Source: Spirogloea muscicola (lineage: Eukaryota > Streptophyta > Zygnematophyceae > Spirogloeales > Spirogloeaceae). Taken from it: DNA of 34,523 nt. This document shows positions 10,611-19,945 of the stretch, piece after piece. A program made the position numbers and the translations under genes. Location of the stretch: assembly GCA_009602725.1 (NCBI GenBank), contig WELB01000162.1:124729-159251 (forward strand), written 5' to 3'. How positions within the stretch are numbered: position 1 is the first letter of the stretch; every line of letters starts with the position of its first letter. The notes under the pieces are model-generated. The model was not told where the DNA came from and ran no database searches. It worked only from the letters and a program-made list of their open reading frames with translations.

Positions 10611-10830
10611 CATTCTTCCAGTAGAAGGGCGATGGCTGTGATGGCCCACTTGCTGACGTCTTAGGAATCAGTCTCCTGCTCTTCTGCGCCATCCGGCCCT
10701 TATCGAACTTGTCCATTCCTTTGGGAAGGGCTCGCCCGTAGGAAAAGAGGGGCTAACAAAGCCCCTCTTTTTCCCAGAAAAGAAAGGGGCTGGCCTCTCA
10801 CAGCCACCGCTGTCAATCTGGAAGCGCTGC
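10611..10830. mobile_element. Cluster of three tail fragments with a long hairpin
   Basis: A minus-strand tail piece (10611-10640) is followed on the plus strand by 10647-10698. That segment matches the minus-strand 3' UTR at 22756-22800 and 23503-23550 (CACTTGCTGACGTCT ... TGCGCCATCCGGCCC), and runs into a tail at 10699-10720. Next lies a 12-bp perfect stem with a 5-nt loop (AAAAGAGGGGCT 10743-10754, AGCCCCTCTTTT 10760-10771). It is followed by another plus-strand tail with GGGGCTGGCCTCTCACAGCC at about 10788. The arrangement suggests repeated insertion into the same site class. Confidence 0.65.
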
Positions 10831-11009
10831 TTGATTTGATGGCAAGCCCAGAAGTAACGAATAAAGTCCGAAGGTGCCAGAAAAGTGCAAGAGCATAGCG
10901 ACGGTGTGGCCACGGGGTGCTCAATGTCCCCTAGTGATACACACTTCATTCTCCTAACGAGCAGCCGGAAGCTCGAGTGCTCGTAAAGGCCACTAGTGGC
11001 TGGCTTGTT

Positions 11010-11180
11010 CTGCCGGCCCTTCCAGACTTTGTCCTTCGGACCTTTGTCCACAGGGGATGTTGAGCACCCAGTGGCCACTTGAGTCGCTGTGTGCTTTCAC
11101 GCTTGTCTATTCCCTTCGAACTTTGTTCAATCCCTTTTCTAGGCTGGCCAATCACAGCCATCGCCCTCTACTGCGATCAG
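11010..11180 (+). mobile_element. Hairpin-tail fragments
   Basis: CCGGCCCTTCCAGACTTTGTCC at about 11013-11034 is a headless tail start. A full tail follows with AACTTTGTTCAATCCC, then GGCTGGCCAATCACAGCC (11142-11159) and ATCGCCCTCTACTG. No coding remnant is attached to the second. Confidence 0.65.
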
Positions 11181-11404
11181 CTCCTGCCGCGGCAGTCGAC
11201 ATCTTTGGCTGTCTGGGTCCTCGCTTGCACACTCTCCTTCAGAATATTGCCAATTTAGGCTACACACGACGTGCAGATGGCTGAGATGGGCTTGCCAGCT
11301 GCATATCTGTCGTTCTTGCGACGACGAGTTTTGGCCTGTTTGCAGCGTGCTCAGGCTAATGCTTGGCACCAGAACGCTGGGCGAGCTCTGGTTGGTGGCA
11401 GAAG

Positions 11405-11580
11405 GGCTCCGAATCTGACATGTAGTATTCAGGCATCGATTAGCGACCTTCATCTATTGACCCGTGATTATTCAGCGGGTCAATCTGCTGTAGGTTATGT
11501 AGGTCTTCAGATGTGCTTGCCTTTGTACTTGGCCATTTGGCCTTCGTTTGTTCTAAATACACGAAGTTTTCTACTGGAAT
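11405..11580 (+). mobile_element. Non-LTR remnant, second 3' UTR type (partner at 27.6 kb)
   Basis: The codons at 11442-11471 encode SDLHLLTRDY; the expected stop is TCA here. The roughly 170-bp unit aligns with 27572-27730 over its whole length: TATTCAGGCATCGATTAGC before the motif, GCGGGTC after it, then GTGCTTGCCT..GTACTT and GGCCTTCGTTTGTT. The partner keeps TGA, so this copy has lost its stop. GACCCG and CGGGTC flank the motif end and can pair. Confidence 0.8.
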
Positions 11581-11584
11581 AGTC

Positions 11585-11960
11585 TTTTCTCTGTCCATCG
11601 CTTCTGGGCTGGCTTTTCAAAGCCCCCGCCCCCTTCGGAGAAGTCAACCTTGTACAAGACCTTTTGGCTGGCGCTCTCACAGCCATTGCTGACATTGCAA
11701 GAGCTCTTGTTCCGAATAGTTCCGTGGTTCTTGCACCTGTCGGCCCTTTCAGACCTCGGTTTCCTTTGTGCTGCCTCTCACGGCCAGAATTACATTGAAA
11801 GAGCGTTTCCTCTCTTCCGGGCTGGCTTCTCACATCCTTCGCTCCCTTCGCATGTAGCGGATACTGTGGACCTTGTTCAACTTTGTGGGCTGGCAATTCT
11901 CAGCCCTCCGCCCCTTTGGACGTGCTGCTTCTTCTTTGTCGTGGACCTTGTTCATTCTTG
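11585..11960 (+). mobile_element. Array of four or five hairpin-tail units
   Basis: Consecutive plus-strand tails: GGGCTGGCTTTTCAAAGCCC (11606-11625), GGCTGGCGCTCTCACAGCC (about 11667-11685), a half-unit at 11736-11790, GGGCTGGCTTCTCACATCC (about 11819) and GGGCTGGCAATTCTCAGCCC (11887-11906). A 14-bp direct repeat, GTGGACCTTGTTCA, occurs at 11866-11879 and 11941-11954 on either side of the last unit. It is either a target duplication or two tandem unit starts. Confidence 0.75.
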
Positions 11961-11979
11961 CTCATGCTTTTGTGTTGCA

Positions 11980-12375
11980 TGTCACAGACTGCAGCTTCCG
12001 CTATGTTTGCAGCGATCCCAAGCTCTGGCTATTCAGCCAGAGCTTGGGATCAGCGTGCTGGGCGTGCTCTAAGCCAGGCATCCAGCTTTCGTGGCGGTGC
12101 TCCGGCTTCCCAAGTCAGCCTGTCGGATCTTGATGTGCTCACTTGTGGGTACTGAAGTCCCCCTTCGGCCGACTTCGGCAGTGTTAGTTTAGGCCCCCTT
12201 AGCATAGGGCTCCTCTTCATGTAGCCCGTTCTTAGCACCAGCTCTTGCTGAAAAATGTCTTGGCCTGATTTGGCATCATTCGGGCTTTCTTTTATGTACA
12301 CCCAATACCTTCTCTCTATCTCTCTTTGTGGGCTGGCTTTTCACAGACCTCGCCTTCTTCTGAATGAGCTTCTTC
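11980..12375 (+). mobile_element. Non-LTR remnant A: coding end, long 3' UTR and tail
   Basis: The frame ending at 12155 reads FRGGAPASQVSLSDLDVLTCGY-stop in pieces, with SDLDVLTCGY-stop at 12123-12155. A long UTR follows with GCATAGGGCTCC..CATGTAGCCC (about 12200-12230), and a tail with GGGCTGGCTTTTCACAGACC at about 12332-12351. Remnant B at 12.5-12.8 kb and the element at 19.6-19.95 kb share this UTR. A 17-bp perfect palindrome sits at 12014-12051. Confidence 0.8.
12014..12051. repeat. Perfect 17-bp inverted repeat, 4-nt loop
   Basis: GATCCCAAGCTCTGGCT (12014-12030) and its exact reverse complement (12035-12051) flank ATTC. The homologous position in remnant B (about 12770-12795, minus strand) has only one arm. 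The second arm therefore arose in this copy, for example by a snap-back inverted duplication. Confidence 0.95.
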
Positions 12376-12529
12376 TCTTGACGAGTAGTTGTGTCTTTCC
12401 TGTGATGGGCCCGGCGGTGGTGCTCTGTTCGGGAAAAGCGCCTTGTTAGTCATGCAGAGCAAAAGGCTAAGTTCAAAGGCAAAACTATTGACACATGTCA
12501 ATGTAGGTGATTGACCTACAAGGGGCAGG

Positions 12530-12835
12530 CGCGTGGTCCGCATGCAATGGAAGGGAGGCCAGATCAAGCCGATGATATATTCAGGCAACCTAGGCTGGGG
12601 CTACACAGAGCGAAGCCCTATGCTGAGGAGGCTTCAACTTATGAACCTGGCTGAAGAACTTCAGTTCTCACGAGTGAGCACATACAGATCCGACAGGCTA
12701 ACTCGGGGAGCCGGAGCACCGCCATGGAACTCAGTGGCCTTGCTTGGTGCGCGCCCAGCACGCCATTCAATAAGCCAAGCTTGGGAGCGCTGCAAACTCA
12801 GCGAGAGCCGCATTATACGACATGCAACCCGCGCC
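12530..12835 (-). mobile_element. Non-LTR remnant B, opposite orientation to A
   Basis: On the minus strand the coding end reads FHGGAPAPRVSLSDLYVLTREN-stop in outline, with the motif and stop at 12661-12693 (the final GY is replaced by EN). The UTR has GCATAGGGCTTC..TGTGTAGCCCC and then TGGCCTCCCTTCCATTGCATG (about 12540-12560). The same order is seen in remnant A and at 19.6-19.95 kb. A and B form a large inverted pair about 0.5 kb apart. Confidence 0.8.
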
Positions 12836-13394
12836 TGCGAAATGCCAGTACGCCCCAAGCTGCCGACCACGATGACGCGCGTCAACCAGCTGGGCCCGAT
12901 GCTGGAAGGGGGAGGACCATCTCTTACTGCCGCCATGCCAATCCATAGTGCACGGATGCAAGGCATGCATCGTAATGCCTGCGGGGGGCGTGGCGGCCTG
13001 TGCCTCAGCTCTCGCTTTCGCTTTCCGGACTAGCTCGGCGGCGGCTTCTGCACGGCCGCAGCTTGGGGGGTTTGGGCGCGGAGGTTGGCGTTTTCCATCC
13101 TCCCGCAGGCCAAAGAGGCTGTGAGTCGTGGCTAGACAGAGGCGCAGCGACCTGAAGCACGCCTCGGAAGAGCTAGTAGCTCCCTCAGGAGGCACTGGCC
13201 TTGGCGATCCAGGCAGAGAAGAGCGGACGAGATGACGGCAGGATCTGCTGCCGGTCAGATTAGACGCCAAATGGAGGACTCCAGCGAGCTGCCGCAAGCA
13301 CCCAACGATCCTACTCAGCGACTGAGACTTGAACGCGTGAAGAAAGTCATAAGGAGGCCCTGCAAGAACACCGAAGGCTGCTGCGAAGCGCGCC

Positions 13395-13778
13395 CACCTG
13401 CAGATGCAAGGCAAATGGCTGGCCTTGCTGGCGCGACACCTGGGCGTGAATGTGGAGAAATGAGGCAAGAGCCACCCGATGTGGCCTCCAGCTGCTCACT
13501 ACTTTGTGCCTATCCTCTTGCTTCAGTCCACCGAGCCGAAGAAGGCAGCTGCAGTGATCGGTGCTAGCCAAGAGCACCTGCGTCTGACAGCAAGTGATCG
13601 GTGGAGCTCCAACCTAGAACTAGTTGAGGAGCTGCGAGGGCAACAAGATAAGTCAAGTCGGATGTTGCTGCATGTGGAGCACTTGCTTCAGCCTGAACTC
13701 TTCCATACCTTGGGTATGTTGGCCAATGTTACAGTGACAGCCCTTGCTGTGCCGTTAGAGCAGGCCAGTCGCTGAATT
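13395..13778 (+). pseudogene. Degraded coding remnant, unrecognised family
   Basis: One reading frame from 13395 reads HLQMQGKWLALLARHLGV, is interrupted by TGA at about 13464, and continues to a stop at 13773-13775. Its composition is protein-like (HYFVPILLLQSTEPKK, LELVEELRGQQDKS, MLLHVEHLLQPELFHTL) and unlike the surrounding repeats. Coding-like segments in other frames lie upstream (about 13232-13340 and 13349-13380), consistent with frameshifts. I do not recognise the family. It may be a dead host gene or part of an element. Confidence that it was once coding is moderate. Confidence 0.35.
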
Positions 13779-14504
13779 TTGTTGATTGTGACCACATTTG
13801 ATTTCCTGACAGCAGTTTGCGACTGGAGGTTGACACAATATGCCTGCATCACTATACCCTTTGCCCTTCAAGGGCAAATCGCCTTTGTTCTTCATAGCGA
13901 ACTCTTCTAGTCTGGATCTGAGGACAAGGACATGATTGTAGGCAACCCGGTAACATTCGAAAAACGGACGAGTGAGATGAAATTGCAAGGGGCCGCACTG
14001 TGGATGTCATGGTCAAGTTCGCTTATTTAAAATTGCACCCAGAACAGTCTGCTTGCTACAGGTGTGGGATGCTACTTGTGGGCGGCCTTCCCATGTGGGA
14101 GAGGGGGCTCCGACCAATTATTTGAAGGAAGTAGCCAGGCAAAGTGGATGCCCGACAAAGCACTCTGATCACCAGACTCCCTTCCTCGCAGCGCGACGCC
14201 GAGGGGGAAGGGGGTTGGGGAGCAGGGAACAGGGAAGAGATTGGGGGGCCCCTCGTCTACGAGCTCCTCTAGTCACCAAAGCTGGGCGCGACGCCCGGCT
14301 AGGGACGCGAGTATCTTGGAAAAACAAATTATCTAAGGAATGTGGCTCAGCTACTCACACTACACCACAAATCAAAGTCCAACATTGTTGGCCCACACTA
14401 CCAACACGAGGACGGAAGAGAGAGGGCGGGGTTTGCAATCTCACAAGGTGCTCAGATTGAGCACTTGGGAGGCTGGAGGGTGGTGGCGAAGGAGGCAGCT
14501 GCAA
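13779..14504. other. 3' flank of the bHLH gene
   Basis: Non-coding. It contains a 9-bp stem with a single-base centre, TTTGCCCTT-C-AAGGGCAAA (13860-13878), and a G-rich purine tract (about 14200-14245). The 3' UTR of the bHLH gene must lie here on the minus strand. The nearest minus-strand TGTAA is at 13729-13733, about 770 nt past the stop, which is far. Confidence 0.4.
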
Positions 14505-15977
14505 TCACAGGGCGTAGTGGCCGCTGTTCTTGTTCCGGAGCTGCAGCTGCAGGAAGCGGACGTACTCGATCGCCTGGTCCAGCATTGTGGCAGTGTCGAG
14601 CCGGTTGCCGTTGGGCACAAGTGTCTGCAGCGTGCGCAGCTTGCGGCTGATGCGCTCGCGACGGGCGCGCGCCGCCAGCGACTGGGGATCCGTGGCGGTG
14701 CCTCGCTTCTGCCGCGGCTTCGCTGGCTCCAGCACGGGCGACATCTTGGTGCCATCGGCGCCGACAGCAGGTGCAGGTGGAGACTCGCCCTCGTTGTCAC
14801 CCTCGTTGTCGTTCTCATTGTCGTTCTCATCCTCCTCGAAGGGGCTGGCCAGGGCTGCAGCTTCCACATCAGCAGCGGGCGACGCCGGCGAGAGGGGCTC
14901 AAACTTGGCCGCAGGCATGGCCTCCAACTTTGCTGCTGCAGGGAGTGCCGCTGCTGCAAGGGCCACGGCTGCCGTGGGTTGTGCTTGCTCCGCGCAGACG
15001 CGCTTGGCTGGGCGGGGGCAACTGGCAGACGGTGCAGAAGAATCCTCCTGGGAGGAGTTCTCAGGCTGCCATGCAGCTTCGCGGCGGACCCGCTTGCCAG
15101 ACGACCCCGAGCTCGCCGATGTGCTGACCTCGTTGATCTCCGGCAGCAGGAAGAAGCGGGGGGGCGCCCAGTCGCCAACGCCGCCGCAGCCGGGCTGGTC
15201 GAGGTTGGCGAGCAGCGACGAGTCAGGGAGGCCTGCGTCGTCCATGCACAGGAGGGCGTCGCACCAGTTCTCGGGCTCGCCGCCAAGCGAGAACTCCGCG
15301 AGCGGATCGAGGTGATGGGACATCTGCGGCGCTGGCGGCGCTGGCGCGACGGCGGCGGAGACGGGCGACGGCGTCGCGGGTGCGGCGATGGCCGTCGTGG
15401 CCGGCTCGGCCGACTCCTCGCACTGCTCCGCCAGCAGCAGGCGGCTGGAGTCGCCGCCGCCGAGCATGGCCAGGGCTTGGCTTGCCGGGCTGGCCCGCAG
15501 CCGCTCCTGCTGCTGCAGCAGCTGCAACTTCCACAGCAGCTCGTTGGAGACGCCGCCGGGCAGGACGCTGGTCGGGCTGCCGCCGCCGCCGGCGCCGCAG
15601 CCGCCACCGCCGCCGAACATGGCCTGCGCCTGCTGGAGGTGCTGCAGCTGCTGCTGCTGCTGGATCTGCTGCTGCTGCTGGATCTGCTGCTGCTGCTGCT
15701 GTTGGGCGGCGGCCTGGACGAGCAGGGCGGGCGGCATCTGCGGCGCGTGGGGCTGCTGGAGGGCCAGCATCTGGGCCAGCTCCGCGTGGCCGAAGCCCGG
15801 CGGCGGCGGCGGCGGCGTAGCGGCGGGCTGCTGGGGCTGGCGGGCGCGGAGCTGGCGCAGGAGCGAGAGCGCGGCGGCCTGCTGCAGCAGCGGCTGCGGG
15901 AGGCCGTTGAGGCCGGCCAGCGCGCCGGGGAGCTGCTGGGCGATCACGCCGGCCACGAGCTGCTCCATGGCGGACAT
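14505..15977 (-). CDS. bHLH transcription factor, group VIII/RSL-like, intronless
   Basis: A single exon of 490 codons. The start at 15977 ([11 protein letters not shown]) is chosen because upstream sequence is GC-driven open frame without a convincing ATG. The C-terminal bHLH (about residues 428-481) reads [34 protein letters not shown] and [10 protein letters not shown], closest to land-plant group VIII (RSL/HEC) proteins. In the basic region the E-box residues His5 and Glu9 are Gln and Ala, while Arg10, Arg12 and Arg13 remain, so canonical E-box binding is doubtful. The middle is low complexity: poly-Gln (CTG runs on the + strand, 15648-15705), Pro- and Ala-rich, with an acidic DEN-rich block just before the bHLH. 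It probably dimerises and acts in the nucleus. Its target genes cannot be told from the sequence. Confidence 0.9.
   Translation of the reverse strand: MSAMEQLVAGVIAQQLPGALAGLNGLPQPLLQQAAALSLLRQLRARQPQQPAATPPPPPPGFGHAELAQMLALQQPHAPQMPPALLVQAAAQQQQQQQIQQQQQIQQQQQLQHLQQAQAMFGGGGGCGAGGGGSPTSVLPGGVSNELLWKLQLLQQQERLRASPASQALAMLGGGDSSRLLLAEQCEESAEPATTAIAAPATPSPVSAAVAPAPPAPQMSHHLDPLAEFSLGGEPENWCDALLCMDDAGLPDSSLLANLDQPGCGGVGDWAPPRFFLLPEINEVSTSASSGSSGKRVRREAAWQPENSSQEDSSAPSASCPRPAKRVCAEQAQPTAAVALAAAALPAAAKLEAMPAAKFEPLSPASPAADVEAAALASPFEEDENDNENDNEGDNEGESPPAPAVGADGTKMSPVLEPAKPRQKRGTATDPQSLAARARRERISRKLRTLQTLVPNGNRLDTATMLDQAIEYVRFLQLQLRNKNSGHYAL
15648..15705 (-). repeat. Interrupted CAG (poly-Gln) repeat in the bHLH gene
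   Basis: Runs of CTG on the + strand, broken by GAT, encode three blocks of glutamines separated by isoleucine or leucine in the bHLH protein. Such tracts are prone to length change between strains. Confidence 0.95.
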
Positions 15978-17137
15978 GGCGGCCCGGGGGGAAGGAGGGG
16001 GGTGTGGGCGCAAGAGTGGCAGACTTGAGGCGCGGGGTCGAGGGGTTTTGAGCTCCGAGGCGGGGGCGGGGGGGGGAGTTCCGGGCGCCGGGGCTGGCGG
16101 GCAGGGCGTGCGGGGCGGCAGTGGTTGGAGCTGCCGGAGCTGCCCCCCCCCCCCGGCACCGGTTGCACGCCCCCGCTGAGCGCCTCGCCCGACGGCCCCC
16201 TCCCGCGGCGTCTCCCCCTCCCCTCTCGGGCGCAGGGCCCAGATCGTGGCGTGTCTCGTGGGCGGCACCAGCACCTCGCCGCGGACGGGCAGAAGCCTGG
16301 GCTCCCCCCTCCCCGCCGGGGCCCCCGGGTCCGGGACGTCTCCTGCAGGCCCTGGCCGCAGCGGCGCTGGCGTCGTGTACCTCCCAGGTACACTCCGGCG
16401 CCACCCGGGCGCTGTCGCAGCCTGCCGCCCAGGTGAGCTCTGCGGAGGCCAGGGGGCGCCCGCGCCCCGACTGCACGACCCGCCCTGGGCGGCCAGCCTG
16501 GCGCCCGGTAGAGCGGCTGGGGGGGGGGGGGGTTGCCCTGGGCGAAGCGGTCGGAACGAGCGGACTGCCAGTATCATCGTCAGAGCGGGTTGGCTAATCG
16601 TGGGGGGAGATCCCCAATGTTCGCAGCCCCCGATGCGCGCCAAGCGGCGGCCCGGCCCCGCGGCCTAAGCGGCTCGGCTTCCACCATATCTGCACCCTTC
16701 TGGTGGAAGCGCCGCGCTCGCCGCGGCGGTGGGTTTCATCGTCAAGCGGAAAGCCGCTTCCGCCGACGGCTCCCCGAGGCGGTTCGCCCCGTCGCCCCCC
16801 GCGGTACGCTCTCGTCGCCACCCGGTCGCCGGGATTTGCAGTCCGATACGAGGCTCGCGCGCTCGCCCCCAGCAACAACAGTTACCCGCTCGTGCGACGA
16901 TCTTTTCGGGCGGGGCCCACGAACCGCCGCTGCGGGGGCCGCGGGGCCGGGGGCGTGCCCGCATCCCCCGCCGCTACTCACGCCACTTGATGCGGGAGGT
17001 TGGCCGGCACCCCGGGGCTGGCCCGTGCGGCACGCCGCCCGTCGCGACCGCTCGTGCCCCGGCCGCCGTCCGCCCCGCTGTGGAAGACGAAGCAGCTCTT
17101 GGCCTGTGGAAAGCCAGCCCGAGAGAGAGAGTCACTT
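15978..17137. promoter_or_regulatory. Upstream region of the bHLH gene; GC island
   Basis: It should hold the bHLH promoter. It contains homopolymer runs (C at 16143-16152, G at about 16518-16532) and a very GC-rich, probably unmethylated-type island at about 16640-17090. GTGGAAGCG with the nearby complementary TTCCACC (about 16680-16710) can pair. No TATA-like element or gene was identified. Confidence 0.4.
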
Positions 17138-17530
17138 CCAGTAATGGGCGATGTCAGTGATTGGCCAGCCCATGAAAAAGTGACAAAAGCCCGACAGTAT
17201 TGACAAGGTCCAGGAAAGAGTAAGCTGGTAAGCTCCGGCACCCCTCCCTTCTCCTGCTCTGCACACAGGCGCCTTCTTCTGGCTGTGCTACATGCACATC
17301 AGCGTGCTAAGCCTGGGCCACTGGCTTTTGTGGTGGTGCTCCGGCCTCTCAGACTTTCCCCCTGAATTGATTCCAATTTCTCTCTTCCTTTCTGTTTTTT
17401 GAACTGTGTTCTTGCTTGCTTTGGCCTTTCTCTCACCTTATGCGCATCGCGCGCCTCCTCTTCGGCGAGGATAGGGGCTGGAAGAAGCCAGCCCAAAAAA
17501 GAATGAACGAAGGACGAGAAGGGGCCAGAT
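17138..17530 (-). mobile_element. Hairpin-tail units and fragments
   Basis: Minus-strand tails lie at 17138-17215 (AAAAGTGGCC-type end, GGCTGGCCAATCACTGAC) and 17465-17530, whose stem is GGGCTGGCTTCTTCCAGCCCC (17474-17494). Between them, at 17308-17352, the plus strand has GCTAAGCCTGGGCCACTGGC and GGTGGTGCTCCGGCCTCTC, a piece of the remnant A coding end without the final motif. The block TATGCGCATCGCGCGCCTCC (17438-17457) recurs in variant form at about 19317 and 24040. Confidence 0.65.
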
Positions 17531-17734
17531 GGGTAGCCCCCATTTCCGCACCTGGCTTCCTGTCTGAACGGTGTATCGGCGTGATTCGGCCTCCTCATTA
17601 GCTGTGAGAGGCCAGCCGGAAGGAATCTACCAGGTCTGAAATATCTCCCGATGCACGCGCACCGCGCGCGCCCTCGTTTTCCCTCACGGCCCACCCAAAA
17701 CACCGGGGGTGCTTGGAAAGAAGGAAAGACTCTT

Positions 17735-17998
17735 CCAGGAGTGGGTGATGGCTGTCATTGGCCAGCAAAGAGAGTATGATGGCCAGAACCCGCTGCCCGC
17801 CGCTGCCCACCGCGCCTTCCCCGCCGCGCAGCGCGCCGCAGCGCCGGGCGCAGCAGCGGCTGCGGCGGCGCGAGCTCCGTAGACCTCGCCGCATCTCCCG
17901 ACGACCGCCGCGCGGCGCGGCGGGCTCTCCGGGGTCCGCTGTGACAGGTACCGCCCCTGAGACGGGTATCGCTCGCTGAGACAGGTATTTTGTCAGAT
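17735..17998. mobile_element. Hairpin-tail unit and GC island with short tandem repeat
   Basis: A minus-strand tail (GGCCAATGACAGCCATCACCC) spans about 17735-17780. A GC-rich block at about 17786-17935 follows. It ends in three imperfect repeats of about 19 nt, each with TGAGACRGGTAT or similar (17940-17990). The block has no recognisable gene. Confidence 0.5.
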
Positions 17999-18029
17999 AT
18001 GCTGTAGTCTCTTGCATAGCTGTGTGGTT

Positions 18030-18530
18030 TTGGCGCCTTTCCGGCCCTTTGGACCTTGTTCATTCTTTCTGGGCTGGCCACTGACAGGCCCTTGCCCCCT
18101 TCGGAACGAGCTCACTTCTTGTTACCGCCGCCGCAAGAGAGAAGTGGCACTCCCAATGGGGGCAAGGGCTGTGAAAAGCCAGCCCGAAAAGAATTGACAA
18201 AGGTTCGAAGGGGCCAAATGACGGAGGGGCAAGAACAGAGGAAAAGAGGGAAAAGAGAGAGAAACTCTTCCAATAGTGGGCGATGGCTGTGATTAGCCCA
18301 GAAGGAGGCTCGCGGTGCGCATTGAGTAAAAGGGTGGCCAATTCAAGCAATACACTCTTCAAGCAAAAGCTAGTGTAGAACGAGCGCTAAGCTAAGGTGG
18401 CTGAGGTAAAAGAAGGTGAAAGAATGAACAAAGATCAAAGGGGCCAGAAAAGAGAGGGAGACTCTTCCATTGGAGGGCGATGGCTGTGATTGGCCAGCCC
18501 AGAAAATGGAATGAACAAAGTTGGCAGTGG
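18030..18530. mobile_element. Four hairpin-tail units on both strands
   Basis: Plus-strand unit at about 18040-18120 (GGCCCTTTGGACCTTGTTCA, stem GGGCTGGCCACTGACAGGCC at 18071-18090). Minus-strand units follow at 18141-18235 (GGGCTGGCTTTTCACAGCCC, 18166-18185), at 18262-18305 (shortened) and at 18461-18530 (GGCTGGCCAATCACAGCC, 18482-18499). None carries the coding motif, so they look like tail-only insertions. Confidence 0.75.
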
Positions 18531-18889
18531 CCAGAGAAAGCGCTAAACGAAGACCAACAGTGGCCGCTGCGCGCCCCTTCAGCTTCGCGCCGCGCCGAAC
18601 GGCGGCTGTTGCGGGCGCCCAACCCGCCGCCCGCCGCGACGTCCAGCCCCGAGATCCCCGTATCTGCCGCTTGCGCATGACGCCGCGACCCCCCGTTCGT
18701 GCGCACCTGCCCCTGCACCTACTCATCCCCGCCTTCGCCTTTGAACTTGGCAACTCGGGCCCTCAATGATTCACTGCACTCTCCATTTCCTCCTCCCGGC
18801 TGGCATTCTCGTCAGCGCCGCGTTTCTCTGGCCCACATTTCATCAAATCAAAGAGCTGGGTACGCTCCTAGATCTTCGCCTTCCGCTTC

Positions 18890-19118
18890 CGTAGGAAGGG
18901 CTCGCCCATTGAGGTCATGGGCTGGGAAAAGCCAGCAGGAAAAGCCAGTAGAATGCACACTGTAACCCCTGCTAAGCAGCCGCAGGTCAGAGAAACTTGG
19001 CTCCTGGAAGAGAAGTGGCTCTCCCAGTGGGGGCAAGGGCTGTGAGAAGCCAGCCCGAAAAGAATTGACAAAAGTTCCCAAAATGACTTGGCTCCTGGAA
19101 GTGGGTCCCCTGGCCAGA
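18890..19118 (-). mobile_element. Non-LTR remnant interrupted by a 75-bp tail insertion
   Basis: On the minus strand SDLRLLSRGY is encoded at 18962-18991, as in the 8.8-kb copy. A further tail (GGCTTTTCCCAGCCC, then GGGCGAGCCCTTCC) lies at 18890-18955. The upstream part of the remnant is split by the insertion at 19011-19085. Without it, the sequence matches 8742-8810. Confidence 0.85.
19011..19085 (-). mobile_element. 75-bp hairpin-tail insertion with 16-bp target duplication
   Basis: ACTTGGCTCCTGGAAG occurs exactly at 18995-19010 and again at 19086-19101. The 75 bases between form one tail unit, minus strand, with stem GGGCTGGCTTCTCACAGCCC (19037-19056). The paralogous site at 8761-8776 has one copy of the target (three differences) and no insert. 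Long, exact flanking duplication plus an empty site shows transposition. The duplication length suggests target-primed reverse transcription. Confidence 0.93.
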
Positions 19119-19136
19119 GCCAGAGATCTTCGGCTT

Positions 19137-19400
19137 CCGTGGCGGCGCTCCGGCTCGCCCGAGTTAGCCTGTCGGGTTTTGATGTGCTCACCCGCGGGTA
19201 CTAACGTCACACTGTTACCTTAGCCACCTAAGCGGGCTTTGATTCATGTAGCACGACTTTCTGCAATAGCTTTTGCCTGAATAGTGTATAGGCTTTACTT
19301 GGCCAATCTCTCATTTCATGCCGCGCGCCTTCTCTTTTAAACAGGCCACTGGCATCCGTGGCGGTGCTCCAACTTTCCAAGTTAGCCTGTCGAAACGTGC
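19137..19400 (+). mobile_element. Coding-end fragments of remnant A type
   Basis: Bases 19137-19204 match the remnant A coding end and finish with SGFDVLTRGY-stop (19172-19204, TAA). A second fragment at about 19350-19397 repeats GCATCCGTGGCGGTGCTCC..TTCCAAGTTAGCCTGTCG and stops before the motif. Both have lost most of the tail. Confidence 0.72.
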
Positions 19401-19529
19401 GTGATCCTCCCTGTTACGCCGGCCATCCGTCTGAGCCTGCCCTTCACTAACACCGCCCTCTATTCAAGAGCAATTTCTCGTTGAGCCCAAAGAGCGCGTT
19501 CTCTTTGGCTGCCACTTACCACTAAATCA

Positions 19530-19945
19530 AGAAAGTGGCTCTCCCAGAGGTGGCGAGGGCCAACCTTATCAAAGTTGTCATAGAGAGGGCGTGTATGAAA
19601 TGAAAGGGAGGCCAAGCCTAGCCATGTACTGTTCCATGCAAATGGGATGGAAGTGCAAACAGTGGGGCTTTACAGAGCGAACCCCAAGGCTAGGAGGCGC
19701 TAAGGAAGCAGGGCAAAAGTAGGGCCTGCGAGCGCGAAGAGAGACTGCTCTTCCCAAGAGCGAGGGCGCGCGTTGTTGTGGATCGAAATAAAGGAAAGGC
19801 CAGCCAGTCCACTGTTCAGGCATATCGTAGTGCACAGACAGGGCTACACAAAGGGAAGCCCTGGGCTAAGAAGGGCTCAAGTAATAGGTCGAAAGCATAG
19901 CCGAAGGAGGAAGTCAGGACCCACGAGTGAGCACACAATGTCGAC
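19530..19945 (-). mobile_element. Non-LTR remnant: degenerate coding end and long UTR
   Basis: On the minus strand the coding end reads VLTRGS-stop (stop at 19914-19916). A UTR of remnant A/B type follows, with CCCAGGGCTTCC..TGTGTAGCCC at about 19838-19870 and CCTTTC-rich blocks. It ends at about 19530-19590 in a degenerate tail (GTTGGCCCTCGCCACCTCTGGGAGAGCC) without the second stem arm. Confidence 0.65.

Noticed and set aside
12767-13468. 233-codon minus-strand frame
   Set aside because: It runs from remnant B into unrelated sequence, and the plus strand looks more protein-like there.
14340-16028. 562-codon plus-strand frame overlapping the bHLH gene
   Set aside because: It is the complement of the bHLH coding strand. 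The minus strand carries the recognisable domain.
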